From NCBI GenBank assembly GCA_041725955.1, contig JBGRQE010000022.1, positions 1 to 46,665 of the forward strand: 46,665 nucleotides of DNA. Reading direction: 5' to 3'. Position numbers and translations under genes: made by a program. The notes beneath the pieces were generated by a model. That model saw only the letters and a list, made by a program, of their open reading frames with translations. It was not told the origin of the DNA and did not search any database. Shown in pieces: positions 1-8,764 of this stretch (position 1 is the stretch's first letter; each line of letters opens with the position of its first letter). The stretch comes from JBGRPZ01 sp041725955. GTDB taxonomy: Bacteria > Bacteroidota > Bacteroidia > Bacteroidales > JBGRPZ01.

Positions 1-1
1 T

Positions 2-64
2 GGACCTTATAGTAACAAAGGAATTCCAAATAATGTAAAAGATGTTGAAGAAATTAGAAAGTGA
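2..64 (+). CDS. 3' end of an unidentified gene (partial)
   Basis: An open frame enters from the left edge and stops with TGA at 62-64. It gives about 20 residues ending in NNVKDVEEIRK. The composition looks coding (charged helix-like tail), but the piece is too short to assign a family. It converges on the retron operon, with the hairpin at 312-352 between them. It could also be a chance open frame. Confidence 0.35.
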   Translation, partial: GPYSNKGIPNNVKDVEEIRK

Positions 65-311
65 CAAAGCCCAGTTGCTAATAACGTGTCATATATATAT
101 TATGATAAAACCAACTGAGTCGTTTTTTTACTTTTAGAGAAAATTGCTCTAAAAGGTTTCGCTTTCAAGGCTATTCAATCTTGTTAATAGCTTCTTTTTA
201 CTGAAAGCCTCTTGTTCGAACATTTGGGTTTTGTTGGTCACAATTCAAAACTAATAATTCTTACATGAAGTTTTTTATGCTTTAAAACTTGTAAGTCATA
301 GCTGTTAAACA
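65..311. other. Gene-free stretch left of the retron
   Basis: No ORF with coding character was found on either strand. A weak 6-bp inverted repeat (CAGTTG 72-77 / CAACTG 112-117) followed by seven T residues at about 123-129 might end the partial gene on the left, but its loop is long and I would not rely on it. The rest is plain AT-rich sequence. Confidence 0.4.
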
Positions 312-352
312 AACAACAGAGACTATTACAAAATATAATAGCCTCTGTTGTT
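312..352 (-). terminator. Terminator of the retron operon (bidirectional hairpin)
   Basis: Two 17-nt arms (312-328 and 336-352) pair with one mismatch around a 7-nt loop. The hairpin lies 15 bp past the stop codon of the reverse transcriptase. T-rich sequence follows on both sides, so it could stop transcription from both directions. It marks the end of the three-gene retron operon. Confidence 0.85.
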
Positions 353-366
353 TATTTTAAGTAATC

Positions 367-1749
367 CTACTCCTTCAGCTTTCCCATATACTTAATCAAT
401 CCATCAGCTTGTTCAGAATTAACCATTCTTACGAAGTTTATATATCCCATAAGATATAAGTAAGGGTCGGTATTGTTCTTAAGCTTCAATTTTGAAGTTT
501 CATTACGCAATAAGTGATGAATAAAAGAGTGCATTCTGCGGATATCTTTTCTGGAAATGCGAATGTCATTCGCTCCATTTACGACAATTCCCGTAACACT
601 TTGTCTTTGATGAGGACGCATAATCATTGTTTTTTCATGATTAATTATCAAGCCTTCATCTTCAATTATTGTATAAACCCATTTCAAAAAACCTTTAAGC
701 TGAGGTTTATCTTTTTGAGTAGATATTACTATATCGTCGGCATAGCGAGTGTAGGTCCATTCGTTTTTCTGACATAAACCTTCAAGGCGAGCATCTAATT
801 GTCGGCACAAAATATTGGTAATAGCAGGTGATGTGCATGCTCCTTGAGGTAGTGCTTTATCTTGAAGAGCAATTTTATATTTCTGATCGTTTATCACCGC
901 TTCACGCATAGGACTATCGGTGCAAACTGATGCGAATATAGTAGATAGAGCATTATTATAGCCAAATGATTTAAAGATTCCTTTTACCCTAGAAAACTTT
1001 ATGGAGGGAAAAAAGTCTTTAAAATCAATACGTACTAAAATCTTTGCATCTTTATGTGCCAATGCATTATCAACAATAGATCGATTGGGCCGAAATGCCA
1101 TTGCACCATTATGGATTTCTATTTTATCTAAAATACTTTCTTTTATCCATGTCTGAACATTTCGCATTTGCTTTTTTGGAGATGCAATTGCCCTTAACTT
1201 ACCATTTTTCTTAGGGATATTAAATCGAACATAATGATCTGTTTTACTTACCTTTTTATGAAATGCAAGCCACTGCCATTGTTTTGCAGGAATTTTACTT
1301 AAATCTTCCAATTCTTTTAAGCTAGGACAAGAAGGCAGTTGTAGATTTTCTAGTTTTTCAGGCTTTTCACTATTATAGTTTAAACCTGTAGATATTTCAT
1401 CACCTAAATAAGAGGGAGTATAAGTTAGCTTTTCTTGAATATTTCTTTTTCTTTCAGCTTCCTGAATCGCTTTCTCTTTTTTTCTTTCCTCTCTTTTTTT
1501 AGCAACACGTTCAATTCTTTTTTGTCGAATTTTTTCAAGATGAGGGCGGATATCAAGCTCTTTGTCTATTTCCTTATTTAGATTTCTTTCCTCACCAAGA
1601 AGTTTATAGTATTCCTTTTCCTTTTCGGCAATTGCAGAAATGGTTTGATCGTCTATTTCCAGAAAGCCTAGCTTTCGCATATCCTCAAGCTCGAATACAG
1701 TTTTCCCGACTTCTTTTATCTCATTTTTCCAGTTTGTATCTTCCGACAT
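367..1749 (-). CDS. Retron reverse transcriptase
   Basis: Reverse transcriptase of a retron, which would prime on the branching guanosine of the msr RNA and copy the msd part into multicopy single-stranded DNA (family knowledge). Visible motifs: the retron-specific NAxxH (NALAH, residues 228-232), motif A IDFKDFF (241-247), QG...SP (302-308), catalytic YADD (336-339) and the VTG motif of the RNA-recognising Y region (385-387). All catalytic residues are present. At 460 aa it is longer than a typical retron RT of about 300-330 aa. The extra roughly 150 N-terminal residues include a highly charged, Lys/Glu/Arg-rich segment (about 42-105) that probably forms a coiled coil. It is the last gene of the operon, 28 nt after the WH-SWIM gene, and is followed by a terminator. 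The RT assignment is secure. The subtype (XIII) rests on the neighbours. Confidence 0.95.
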   Translation of the reverse strand: MSEDTNWKNEIKEVGKTVFELEDMRKLGFLEIDDQTISAIAEKEKEYYKLLGEERNLNKEIDKELDIRPHLEKIRQKRIERVAKKREERKKEKAIQEAERKRNIQEKLTYTPSYLGDEISTGLNYNSEKPEKLENLQLPSCPSLKELEDLSKIPAKQWQWLAFHKKVSKTDHYVRFNIPKKNGKLRAIASPKKQMRNVQTWIKESILDKIEIHNGAMAFRPNRSIVDNALAHKDAKILVRIDFKDFFPSIKFSRVKGIFKSFGYNNALSTIFASVCTDSPMREAVINDQKYKIALQDKALPQGACTSPAITNILCRQLDARLEGLCQKNEWTYTRYADDIVISTQKDKPQLKGFLKWVYTIIEDEGLIINHEKTMIMRPHQRQSVTGIVVNGANDIRISRKDIRRMHSFIHHLLRNETSKLKLKNNTDPYLYLMGYINFVRMVNSEQADGLIKYMGKLKE

Positions 1750-1777
1750 GATTCTTTACTTTTCTGTGTTTGCGAAA

Positions 1778-3412
1778 CTATTTGCTTTCATTATTTTGTT
1801 GAATATGAAGTACCGAGGCAACGAGATGGGCACAAGGACCTTTGCGTAGTTTGTTTTGCTTGTAGTAACTACATGTACATATTGCTTTTTGAACCTTATG
1901 ATCTTTATCCAGAAATATTTCTGTGATAAAGTCTTTTTTCCCCTTTACACAGTATTTGTGATAAAGATTTTCAGATTCTAAAACATGCAAATGATTTTGT
2001 TGTAATAAATTGTAAGCATAAGAATTTCTTTCTTCTTCTTCTTTATTATCGGTTTCAATTTCATGCTGAATAAGTTTTCTATAGCGATAGTAATCAGTAA
2101 TATGATCGTACATTACCTTACCTTTTTTGCATAATTCCTGCAGAGCAGTAGTTGCTTCCGAAATAGAAATTTCGGCCAATTCGGCCAGCTCATCCGGTTT
2201 AAGAATCAGTTTGTTACATATAATTTGTTCTGCTTTTTGTTCTGCATCTTTATTTTTTGCACCTGTAGAGGCAAGGAGGTCAAAATTTGCTTTATTTGCC
2301 CAGTCGTTTGCAGTCCAACCAGATAGTCCAATGTCATAGCGGTGTCCTTGAATACAAACACTCCAATATGAAGGCATTCCACTTCCCAACATTTTTACCT
2401 GCACTTCTTTGGCAAGAGGAAGTAAATCTTTTAGAACGGAAAGTCTTCTTCTACCCCAAAGGCGAATTTCGCCATTAAAGTCACCATTATAAATAATAGA
2501 ATCTTGAATTTCAATATTCCAGGGTTCTATAAGGATTCGAACTTTCTTCCCTTTTTCGAATTGAAAGCGTAGAGAACGAGGGGCTTGTTTTTCTTTTTTC
2601 TGTTCCAGTATACTTATAATATCAGCAAGAGTATTGCTATTCATTTTAAAGTCGACACCATCTAAAGAAGAGGCAGACTGTACTTGAAGAAATCCTCTTA
2701 CCCAAGTTTCTGGCAAATCAATTTTCTTTTCAACAGAAGTGCCTAAACTTGTATTCATACTTACCTCGTGGTAATTCACATTCAGGAATGCAGGTCTGTA
2801 GTTTCTTACTCTATAGAGTTCGTCAGCAAGAGTTTGACTGAAGTCGATATTAGTTGTTCCATATTCTGTATCGCCATAGCATTCAAGGTTTTTATTAGGA
2901 ACACTTACTCTACCATAAAGAGATTCGTCGAGCGAAAAAGCTTCAAATATTACAGAGTCCTTATGAACACTAATAACAGGGTCGAGAACAATCCATTTAT
3001 CACGATCATTTTTATAAAGCCAATTGTAATAATCTTGACGGGCAGCAGGAATAGTTTTGTTTAGGTTTTTTAATTCTTCGCGGACTTGATTCTTTTGAGA
3101 AGTAATAGCATCTCTTTTATTCATTAATCTAACTTTCGCTAAATCAATATTGCCCATTTCCGATGGAAGTTCTTTTAAATATTCTTCCATAACCCATTTT
3201 TGATAATCAGAGTGATCAACCTGTTTGGGCCGCCAGTCGCCAACAACAACTTTTCTTAAGGCCATCATTACTCTAGCATAGGCCAAGCTGTTTTTTACAA
3301 AAGCTTTTAGAGAGACAGGACCGCGAGAAGACTCTGCTGAAAAATCAAAGCTACTAGAGGTAGAGTCTGTTTTTACAGTACTTGGAGTATGGTATGTTTG
3401 TGTAATATTCAT
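1778..3412 (-). CDS. Retron accessory protein with winged helix and SWIM zinc finger
   Basis: 544-aa protein. The C-terminus has a SWIM-type zinc finger, CxC...CxH, with C512, C514, C527 and H529. Upstream, at about residues 396-448, is a stretch that reads as a winged-helix fold (helix, helix, then a KKGKVMYD-type wing). The first roughly 390 residues are mixed alpha/beta and I do not recognise them. SWIM domains bind DNA or proteins, and a WH-SWIM protein is the partner I recall for type XIII retrons, so it may contact the msDNA or the ARM protein (inference). It starts 11 nt after the stop of the ARM/HEAT gene and ends 28 nt before the RT, so translation is probably coupled within one mRNA. 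No nuclease or other toxin motif was seen. Confidence 0.85.
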   Translation of the reverse strand: MNITQTYHTPSTVKTDSTSSSFDFSAESSRGPVSLKAFVKNSLAYARVMMALRKVVVGDWRPKQVDHSDYQKWVMEEYLKELPSEMGNIDLAKVRLMNKRDAITSQKNQVREELKNLNKTIPAARQDYYNWLYKNDRDKWIVLDPVISVHKDSVIFEAFSLDESLYGRVSVPNKNLECYGDTEYGTTNIDFSQTLADELYRVRNYRPAFLNVNYHEVSMNTSLGTSVEKKIDLPETWVRGFLQVQSASSLDGVDFKMNSNTLADIISILEQKKEKQAPRSLRFQFEKGKKVRILIEPWNIEIQDSIIYNGDFNGEIRLWGRRRLSVLKDLLPLAKEVQVKMLGSGMPSYWSVCIQGHRYDIGLSGWTANDWANKANFDLLASTGAKNKDAEQKAEQIICNKLILKPDELAELAEISISEATTALQELCKKGKVMYDHITDYYRYRKLIQHEIETDNKEEEERNSYAYNLLQQNHLHVLESENLYHKYCVKGKKDFITEIFLDKDHKVQKAICTCSYYKQNKLRKGPCAHLVASVLHIQQNNESK

Positions 3413-3423
3413 TTCTTGATCTT

Positions 3424-6400
3424 TTAAAGGATTTTGAATTCATTTTCATCTACTTGGTCCATAAGCGCAAGTTTGCTTAGCTGAATAATTGCCCATTCAG
3501 CATCTTTTTTATTACTTCCGCGTGCCAGTTCAAGTAGCACTTCCTTGTCAAAATCTAAACCTTTGCTAAGTCGACGTTTTATACTTTCTTTTGCTTTACG
3601 AGCTTTATTTCGTTGGCGCAATACAACTTTGTCAAAATCTTTTGCAAATTTCGGGTTGTTGGGGTTTTCTTCAATACTTTCAGCTACTCTTTCCTGTACA
3701 TAGGTATCTGGATGCTCAGCCAGGCATTGAAGAATATTTTCATTTTTATAATCGAGTAAGTGTTTACGTTCTTCAATAATTTCAAGTCCCAGATTACGAA
3801 CTTCCTTTTCTGGGCTATCACAAAGAGCTAGGATCATTTCTGTTTCAAGTTCTCCTTGTTTGGGGATAGATCTAAACCATTTGCTTGCTAGTTTAGTTAC
3901 TTCCGGAGCACCATATTCTGCTAGTCGGAGGATAAAAGGAATTTGTTGATTAGACTGATGAATTACTTCCCAACCTTTTTCTCTGATGTTTTTCTGTTTA
4001 TGGCTGGCAATGGTAAATAGAGTGTCTTCTTGTTTTAATTTATCTCCTTTAATATTCCCAATCCATTCCATTATTATTGGTTCCGCTTCAATGTCAGGAC
4101 ATTTTAAAATTCTTTCATCTGCTTGATTTAGGAATAAGGTTTTAAATTCATCATTTGCCCAAAGGCGATTATTTATACAGAGATAGTCTTTGCATAATGC
4201 AATGACTTCCATACATAAATCAGAATCAATCTTCTCTTCCGAAATTTGCATTGAGAATGCGTACTTATAATTATCCCAGTTTTCTTCAGAAATAGATAGA
4301 ATCCAGTGGAAGTAATGAATATTTATTTTTTCTTCCCACGCCTTACTTACAATTTGAAGTCCGAGGTCTTTTAGTAAATCAGAGGTTTCCGGATTCTTAC
4401 TTTCTTCAAACAAAGCTTTTTGGATTCCTTTGATTAATGCTTTTCTGAAATTACAGGATTCAAACTCTTTAAGGCTTAGAATATTTGCTAACCATCTTTG
4501 AATAGTTGCATTGTACTCTTCACTTGGAACTCTATCCAATAGATTTTTGCTGATGTAATCTGCTTCTTTAATTTCTAAGCTGATTTCCAGAACTAAAGAC
4601 CAAATATTAGAGGCACCATCTTTTAATTGAGTTAGGAGATAATCGACAAGAGGTCCGTTATACCAGCGCGATGCCAATAGTTCGATTATGATTTCAGTTT
4701 TATTCTTTATAAAATCAAAGTGAATATTTGGATCGTCATAAAATTTTAAGAATCTGATTGCTGTATTGAGATAGTATCTTGGTACGTTGCTAATGATTTT
4801 CCAAATTATATCTTTTGTAAAAGGGTGGGTTACCAGATCTATCAGATAATTGTCCTTTAAGCTGTCGATTTGATAAATATGGATTTTTGAAAGCATATCG
4901 TTAAAATAATCACAGGCATTGATAGTGACTACTTTATTTAAATTTTCAAAAACGTGATTTATGCCGTTTGTTTTTATTTCAATTTCAAACTGTTTCCAGA
5001 AGTAATGCTTAAAGCCGAAGTTTGATGATAGTTTCTTATACTTTTTGCCAATGATTTGCCAACCCAATTCTTTTATATCGTCAATTTCGTGAAAAAGAGA
5101 AGTAGGAAGTAAAGATATATTTCTCCAATGGTCATTGCCTAATTCCTCCTGGAGTTGTGTTTTAAACATCTTCCAAAGCTTATCATTGCCATTATACAAT
5201 AGAAAAGACCACTTGCTTAGTTTTTCTTCAAGATCCGCCTTTTGAATATTATTAAAAATAATTTCCTGAAGTTTAGGTGAATCTGTTTTTACGATGGCAT
5301 AAGAAAGTGGATTTAAATATTTTTCTTTTGCTTTTAGCTGATCTCCATATTTTTCTATCAGAGCAATGTTCTTTTTCAGTTTATTGCTAATTGCATATCC
5401 CGATAAGTTTCCATAACGACTGCCTAAAAGAACAATTAAAAACTGAAAAAATTGATCCAGACGTTTTTTGTCTTTTATAATTTCAGGCAGAAGCTTTTCA
5501 TCTAGCCATTTTCGATCTTTATGGTTAGATAGTATAAACAGTAAGCTAAGAAAATAGAGCGATGATTCTTCTTCGTGCTTTGGATTGTTAAAGAATTGAT
5601 CGACTAGGATACCTTTATTATCTAATTCTTTGAGCCATTTTATATTTGAGTCTAAGGCTGTTTTTTTTAATCCATAAGTTGGAGAGCTTAAAGAAAATAG
5701 AGATCTTGGATTTATTCCTTTAATCTCCATTTCTCTTTTCTGAAGTTTACATAGATTATATATAAACTCCAGAGCAATCCATGAACAGCTTTGTTCGGGA
5801 TTTATAATAGATTCTTTTATTTCCCCTTTCTTCCATAATTCTGGATATTTAATACCCATATCACATAGACGAAGTTTCCAATAATCGTATGTAAAACTAC
5901 CATTACCATTATTATGTTGGCGGGCATGTTCAGAGTTTCCAAGTACAATGTCTCCTAAAATCCATCTGTTTTTCAGATAGCACATTATTTTATTTTCAAA
6001 GAGACTATAATGGGTTTTTGTAAGACTCTTTTTTTGAGAAGCCTTAGTAAATTCTGGATAAAAATGAAGAGATCTGTCGCTTTGAGAATATAAATTTATA
6101 TAGTGATCGCTGTCGATATTATGACTTAAGATTAATTCGGTACAGATATCAATATATTTCTGAATATCATTTTCGGCCAAAGTATTTACAAACCTTCTTC
6201 CTCTTCGCTTCATATAGCGAATGGTTTTTGCACTGGTCAAAGAATCCTCTTGTATATTTAAAGGATCCAGTTCGTCTATTATATTTAAAATTTGCCCAAG
6301 TATTTTTGTGTTGCAAGGGTTTTGCTCTGCTTTTTTATATAGAGCTTTAAATATATTCCATTGGTTTTCTTTGGTAATAGATGGCGTACCATCCGAATTT

Positions 6401-6480
6401 CTTCCCTGAATAAAATCTAAAAGAGTTTTCTCTTCTTCAATATTTTTGGGAGGATACGTTTCAAGTAAATTTTTGTGCAT
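3424..6480 (-). CDS. Retron accessory protein, ARM/HEAT-repeat scaffold
   Basis: 1018-aa, almost entirely alpha-helical protein with no signal peptide. The last roughly 220 residues show short paired-helix units typical of ARM/HEAT repeats (for example around CDSPEKEVRNLGLEIIEE and LAEHPDTYVQERVAESIEE). A strongly basic patch lies at about 955-974 (RQRNKARKAKESIKRRLSKG), which could touch nucleic acid. The middle is Trp- and Lys-rich helical sequence without a recognisable catalytic motif. It is the first protein gene after the msr-msd RNA and its terminator; the ATG is 24 nt past the T-tract and has no Shine-Dalgarno sequence, as is usual here. By analogy with other retrons one of the two accessory proteins should be the toxic effector, but which one cannot be read from sequence. 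Confidence 0.85.
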   Translation of the reverse strand: MHKNLLETYPPKNIEEEKTLLDFIQGRNSDGTPSITKENQWNIFKALYKKAEQNPCNTKILGQILNIIDELDPLNIQEDSLTSAKTIRYMKRRGRRFVNTLAENDIQKYIDICTELILSHNIDSDHYINLYSQSDRSLHFYPEFTKASQKKSLTKTHYSLFENKIMCYLKNRWILGDIVLGNSEHARQHNNGNGSFTYDYWKLRLCDMGIKYPELWKKGEIKESIINPEQSCSWIALEFIYNLCKLQKREMEIKGINPRSLFSLSSPTYGLKKTALDSNIKWLKELDNKGILVDQFFNNPKHEEESSLYFLSLLFILSNHKDRKWLDEKLLPEIIKDKKRLDQFFQFLIVLLGSRYGNLSGYAISNKLKKNIALIEKYGDQLKAKEKYLNPLSYAIVKTDSPKLQEIIFNNIQKADLEEKLSKWSFLLYNGNDKLWKMFKTQLQEELGNDHWRNISLLPTSLFHEIDDIKELGWQIIGKKYKKLSSNFGFKHYFWKQFEIEIKTNGINHVFENLNKVVTINACDYFNDMLSKIHIYQIDSLKDNYLIDLVTHPFTKDIIWKIISNVPRYYLNTAIRFLKFYDDPNIHFDFIKNKTEIIIELLASRWYNGPLVDYLLTQLKDGASNIWSLVLEISLEIKEADYISKNLLDRVPSEEYNATIQRWLANILSLKEFESCNFRKALIKGIQKALFEESKNPETSDLLKDLGLQIVSKAWEEKINIHYFHWILSISEENWDNYKYAFSMQISEEKIDSDLCMEVIALCKDYLCINNRLWANDEFKTLFLNQADERILKCPDIEAEPIIMEWIGNIKGDKLKQEDTLFTIASHKQKNIREKGWEVIHQSNQQIPFILRLAEYGAPEVTKLASKWFRSIPKQGELETEMILALCDSPEKEVRNLGLEIIEERKHLLDYKNENILQCLAEHPDTYVQERVAESIEENPNNPKFAKDFDKVVLRQRNKARKAKESIKRRLSKGLDFDKEVLLELARGSNKKDAEWAIIQLSKLALMDQVDENEFKIL

Positions 6481-6504
6481 AGAAGAATCGATTAGTATTG
6501 ATAC

Positions 6505-6540
6505 AAAAAAGTGCGACCCTATTTATATAGAACCGCACTT
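6505..6540 (-). terminator. Intrinsic terminator/attenuator between retron RNA and protein genes
   Basis: On the minus strand AAGTGCG (6540-6534) pairs with CGCACTT (6515-6509), with an inner CTAT/ATAG helix, and six T residues follow (6510-6505). It begins directly after the a2 repeat of the retron RNA and ends 24 nt before the ATG of the ARM gene. It would release the short RNA and allow only read-through transcripts into the three protein genes. Confidence 0.8.
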
Positions 6541-6770
6541 GATTTCGCCACTAAATCTGACAAAAGACTACCCTCAGTCACTGTAGGTGTGACGGGGAGC
6601 CATATGTCACTATTGTTCACAGATTAATGTCGCAGACATTCAGCATTTCTCGGAACAATAGTGACATATGGCTCCAAGAAGTCACACTGAATGTCACTGA
6701 CGTGTAGTGAAGTATGGGAAGTTCCCTGTCTATCACGGCGAAGCGCCGCAACATTCGTGCTGACAAAATC
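6541..6770 (-). ncRNA. Retron msr-msd RNA
   Basis: About 230 nt on the minus strand. The ends pair: GATTTTGTCA (6770-6761, a1) with TGGCGAAATC (6550-6541, a2), 10 bp with two G-U pairs. The G that follows a1 (in AGC, at about 6760) is the likely branching guanosine. Next come an msr hairpin with a CGGCG/CGCCG stem (6748-6736) and a short hairpin GGGA/TCCC (6726-6716). The msd part is a long stem: outer helices (TCAGT 6700-6696; GTGTGAC 6687-6681 against 6593-6587), an internal loop, then a perfect 23-bp stem (6675-6653 with 6618-6596). Its 34-nt loop carries a further 6-bp hairpin (AATGTC 6640-6635 / GACATT 6631-6626). Position before the RT operon, the paired ends and the long msd stem are all as expected for a retron RNA. 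Exact reverse transcription ends are not visible. Confidence 0.88.
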
Positions 6771-6774
6771 TACG

Positions 6775-6782
6775 CAAATATA
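6775..6782 (-). promoter_or_regulatory. -7 box of the retron promoter
   Basis: TATATTTG on the minus strand matches the Bacteroidota -7 consensus TAnnTTTG. It ends 5 nt before the a1 repeat, so transcription would begin at or next to the first base of the retron RNA. I see no convincing -33 TTG element. Confidence 0.7.
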
Positions 6783-7111
6783 GATATTTATGGGACATAT
6801 ACTTTTATGTCATTAACTTTTAAGGTTAATTTTTATTAAGAGTAAATTAAGAAAAATGCCTGTATATTCTTTGTAGTTGTTTCAGGTTTGTTTTGTTCAA
6901 TTGCTAATCTTAAAACCATTGATGTTGGAGAATATAATGAAACCAAATTAATATTTTGTTATATAAAACGAATGGCAATTTCTTCTGTATTGAATTCATT
7001 ACCTTTGTCATAAAATAAAAAGAACCCATGGTGGTTAGCATAAAAAGCTATGTAAGAGTAAAAAGTTTTTTTCGGCTAACTATCTTCTAGAACATTTAAA
7101 TAGGAAATAAG
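6783..7111. other. Divergent intergenic region between retron and fumarase
   Basis: No coding frame was seen. It holds the upstream side of the retron promoter on the left and the fumarase leader and promoter on the right. Confidence 0.5.
7000..7007 (+). promoter_or_regulatory. -7 box upstream of fumarase
   Basis: TACCTTTG matches TAnnTTTG. Transcription from here would give a 5' leader of about 100 nt. No clear -33 element. Confidence 0.45.
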
Positions 7112-8716
7112 ATGTCTGAGTTTATTTATCAAAAACCGTTTCCAATCACTAAAGATACTACCGAGTACAGATTGTTAACAAAAGATTATGTTTCTACTAT
7201 AGAAGTAGATGGTAGAACAATACTAAAGGTGCAACCTGAGGCACTGGAAATGTTATCGAAAGAAGCATTTTGTGATGTTTCATTTTACTTGCGTTCAGCA
7301 CACCTTGAAAAATTAAAAAAGATATTACAAGACCCTGAGGCTTCAGATAACGATCGTTTTGTTGCTTATACGATGTTGTTAAATCAGGTTGTTGCTGCCG
7401 ATGGCGAATTGCCAACCTGTCAGGATACAGGAACTGCAATTGTTGTTGGCAAAAAAGGTGAAGATGTATATACAGGTGCTAATGATGCTTTACATCTTTC
7501 TAAAGGAGTTTATGATACTTATCAGGAAAAGAATTTGCGATTCTCACAAGTTGTTCCTTTTAGTATGTTTGAAGAGAAAAATACAGGAACCAATTTGCCT
7601 GCTCAGATTGATATATATGCAAATCAGGGAAATGAATATGAGTTTTTGTTTTTGACAAAAGGTGGAGGAAGTGCAAACAAGACCTATTTATATCAAGAAA
7701 CAAAAGCTTTGCTTAATGAGGAAAATCTTACTAAGTGGGTAAAGCAACATATTATGGATTTGGGAACTTCTGCTTGTCCGCCTTATCACTTAGCTTTTGT
7801 GATTGGAGGAACCTCTGCCGAAGCAAATCTTGCTGCAGTAAAAAAAGCAAGTGCAGGATATTTTGATCATTTGCCAACTGAAGGAAATGATGGAGGTCAA
7901 GCATTCCGTGATTTGGAATGGGAAGAAAAGATTACAAAAATATGTCGTGAGTGTGGAGTAGGAGCTCAGTTTGGTGGAAAGTATTTTGTTCATGATGTAA
8001 AAGTTGTTCGAATGCCTCGCCACGCAGCTTCTTGTCCTGTTGGAATGGGTGTTAGTTGTAGTGCTGACCGTAACATTAAGGCTAAGATCAATAAAGATGG
8101 AATATTCCTTGAGCAATTGGAGAAAAATCCAGTTCAATATCTTCCAAAGGAAGCACCGCATTTAAAAGATGCTGTTGAAATTGATTTGGATCAGCCTATG
8201 GAGAATATCCTAAAGGAATTGGCAAAGTATCCAATAAAAACCAGATTGAGTTTAAGCGGAACTCTAATTGTTGCCCGTGATATGGCTCATATGAAGATAA
8301 AGGAGATTTTAGATACCAAGGGAGAACTTCCTGATTATATAAAGAATCACCCTGTTTACTATGCAGGTCCGGCAAAAACTCCTGCAGGTATGCCTTCAGG
8401 TAGTTTTGGCCCAACTACAGCTGGTCGTATGGATCCATATGTTGATGTATTCCAGAAAGCCGGAGGTTCTATGATTATGGTAGCAAAAGGAAACAGAAGT
8501 AAGGCAGTTACCGATGCATGTAATCAAAATGGAGGATTTTATTTAGGTAGTATTGGTGGTCCTGCTGCTGTTCTTGCAAAAAACAGTATTAAGTCAATTG
8601 AAATTATAGACTTCCCTGAATTAGGAATGGAAGCTGTTCGTAAAATTCGTGTAAAGGATTTTCCTGCTTTTATTATAGTAGATAATAAGGGAAATGACTT
8701 TTTTGAGAATTTGTAG
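7112..8716 (+). CDS. fumA: Fumarate hydratase, class I (iron-sulfur)
   Basis: Interconverts fumarate and malate in the TCA cycle or its reductive branch, in the cytoplasm. At 534 aa it is a single-chain class I enzyme close in length to E. coli FumA/FumB (548 aa). The three cysteines expected to bind the oxygen-sensitive [4Fe-4S] cluster are in place: C103 (TCQDTGTA), C222 (SACPPYH) and C316 (GVSCSADRN). They match the family spacing with an offset of two residues from FumA. The C-terminal swivelling domain is seen in the PAGMPSGSFGPTTAGRMD region. It is monocistronic: promoter upstream and a strong hairpin 14 bp after the stop. Whether to call it fumA or fumB is arbitrary. Confidence 0.95.
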   Translation: MSEFIYQKPFPITKDTTEYRLLTKDYVSTIEVDGRTILKVQPEALEMLSKEAFCDVSFYLRSAHLEKLKKILQDPEASDNDRFVAYTMLLNQVVAADGELPTCQDTGTAIVVGKKGEDVYTGANDALHLSKGVYDTYQEKNLRFSQVVPFSMFEEKNTGTNLPAQIDIYANQGNEYEFLFLTKGGGSANKTYLYQETKALLNEENLTKWVKQHIMDLGTSACPPYHLAFVIGGTSAEANLAAVKKASAGYFDHLPTEGNDGGQAFRDLEWEEKITKICRECGVGAQFGGKYFVHDVKVVRMPRHAASCPVGMGVSCSADRNIKAKINKDGIFLEQLEKNPVQYLPKEAPHLKDAVEIDLDQPMENILKELAKYPIKTRLSLSGTLIVARDMAHMKIKEILDTKGELPDYIKNHPVYYAGPAKTPAGMPSGSFGPTTAGRMDPYVDVFQKAGGSMIMVAKGNRSKAVTDACNQNGGFYLGSIGGPAAVLAKNSIKSIEIIDFPELGMEAVRKIRVKDFPAFIIVDNKGNDFFENL

Positions 8717-8730
8717 TTGAAAATTGAGAT

Positions 8731-8764
8731 ATCGTGTTTCGAACTGTAGTTTTCGAAACACGAT
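8731..8764 (+). terminator. Terminator after fumarase
   Basis: Perfect 13-bp stem (8731-8743 with 8752-8764) and an 8-nt loop, followed by GTTTT. The arms contain CGTGTTTCGAA, a word that recurs in other intergenic hairpins of this window. Confidence 0.8.

Noticed and set aside
514..777. 87-codon ORF opposite the retron RT
   Set aside because: Antisense shadow of the conserved RT catalytic region.
6596..6675. 23-bp perfect inverted repeats read as the ends of a small transposable element
   Set aside because: Position between promoter box and RT operon, the flanking a1/a2 pairing and the msr hairpins explain the repeat as an msd stem; no direct target repeats were seen.
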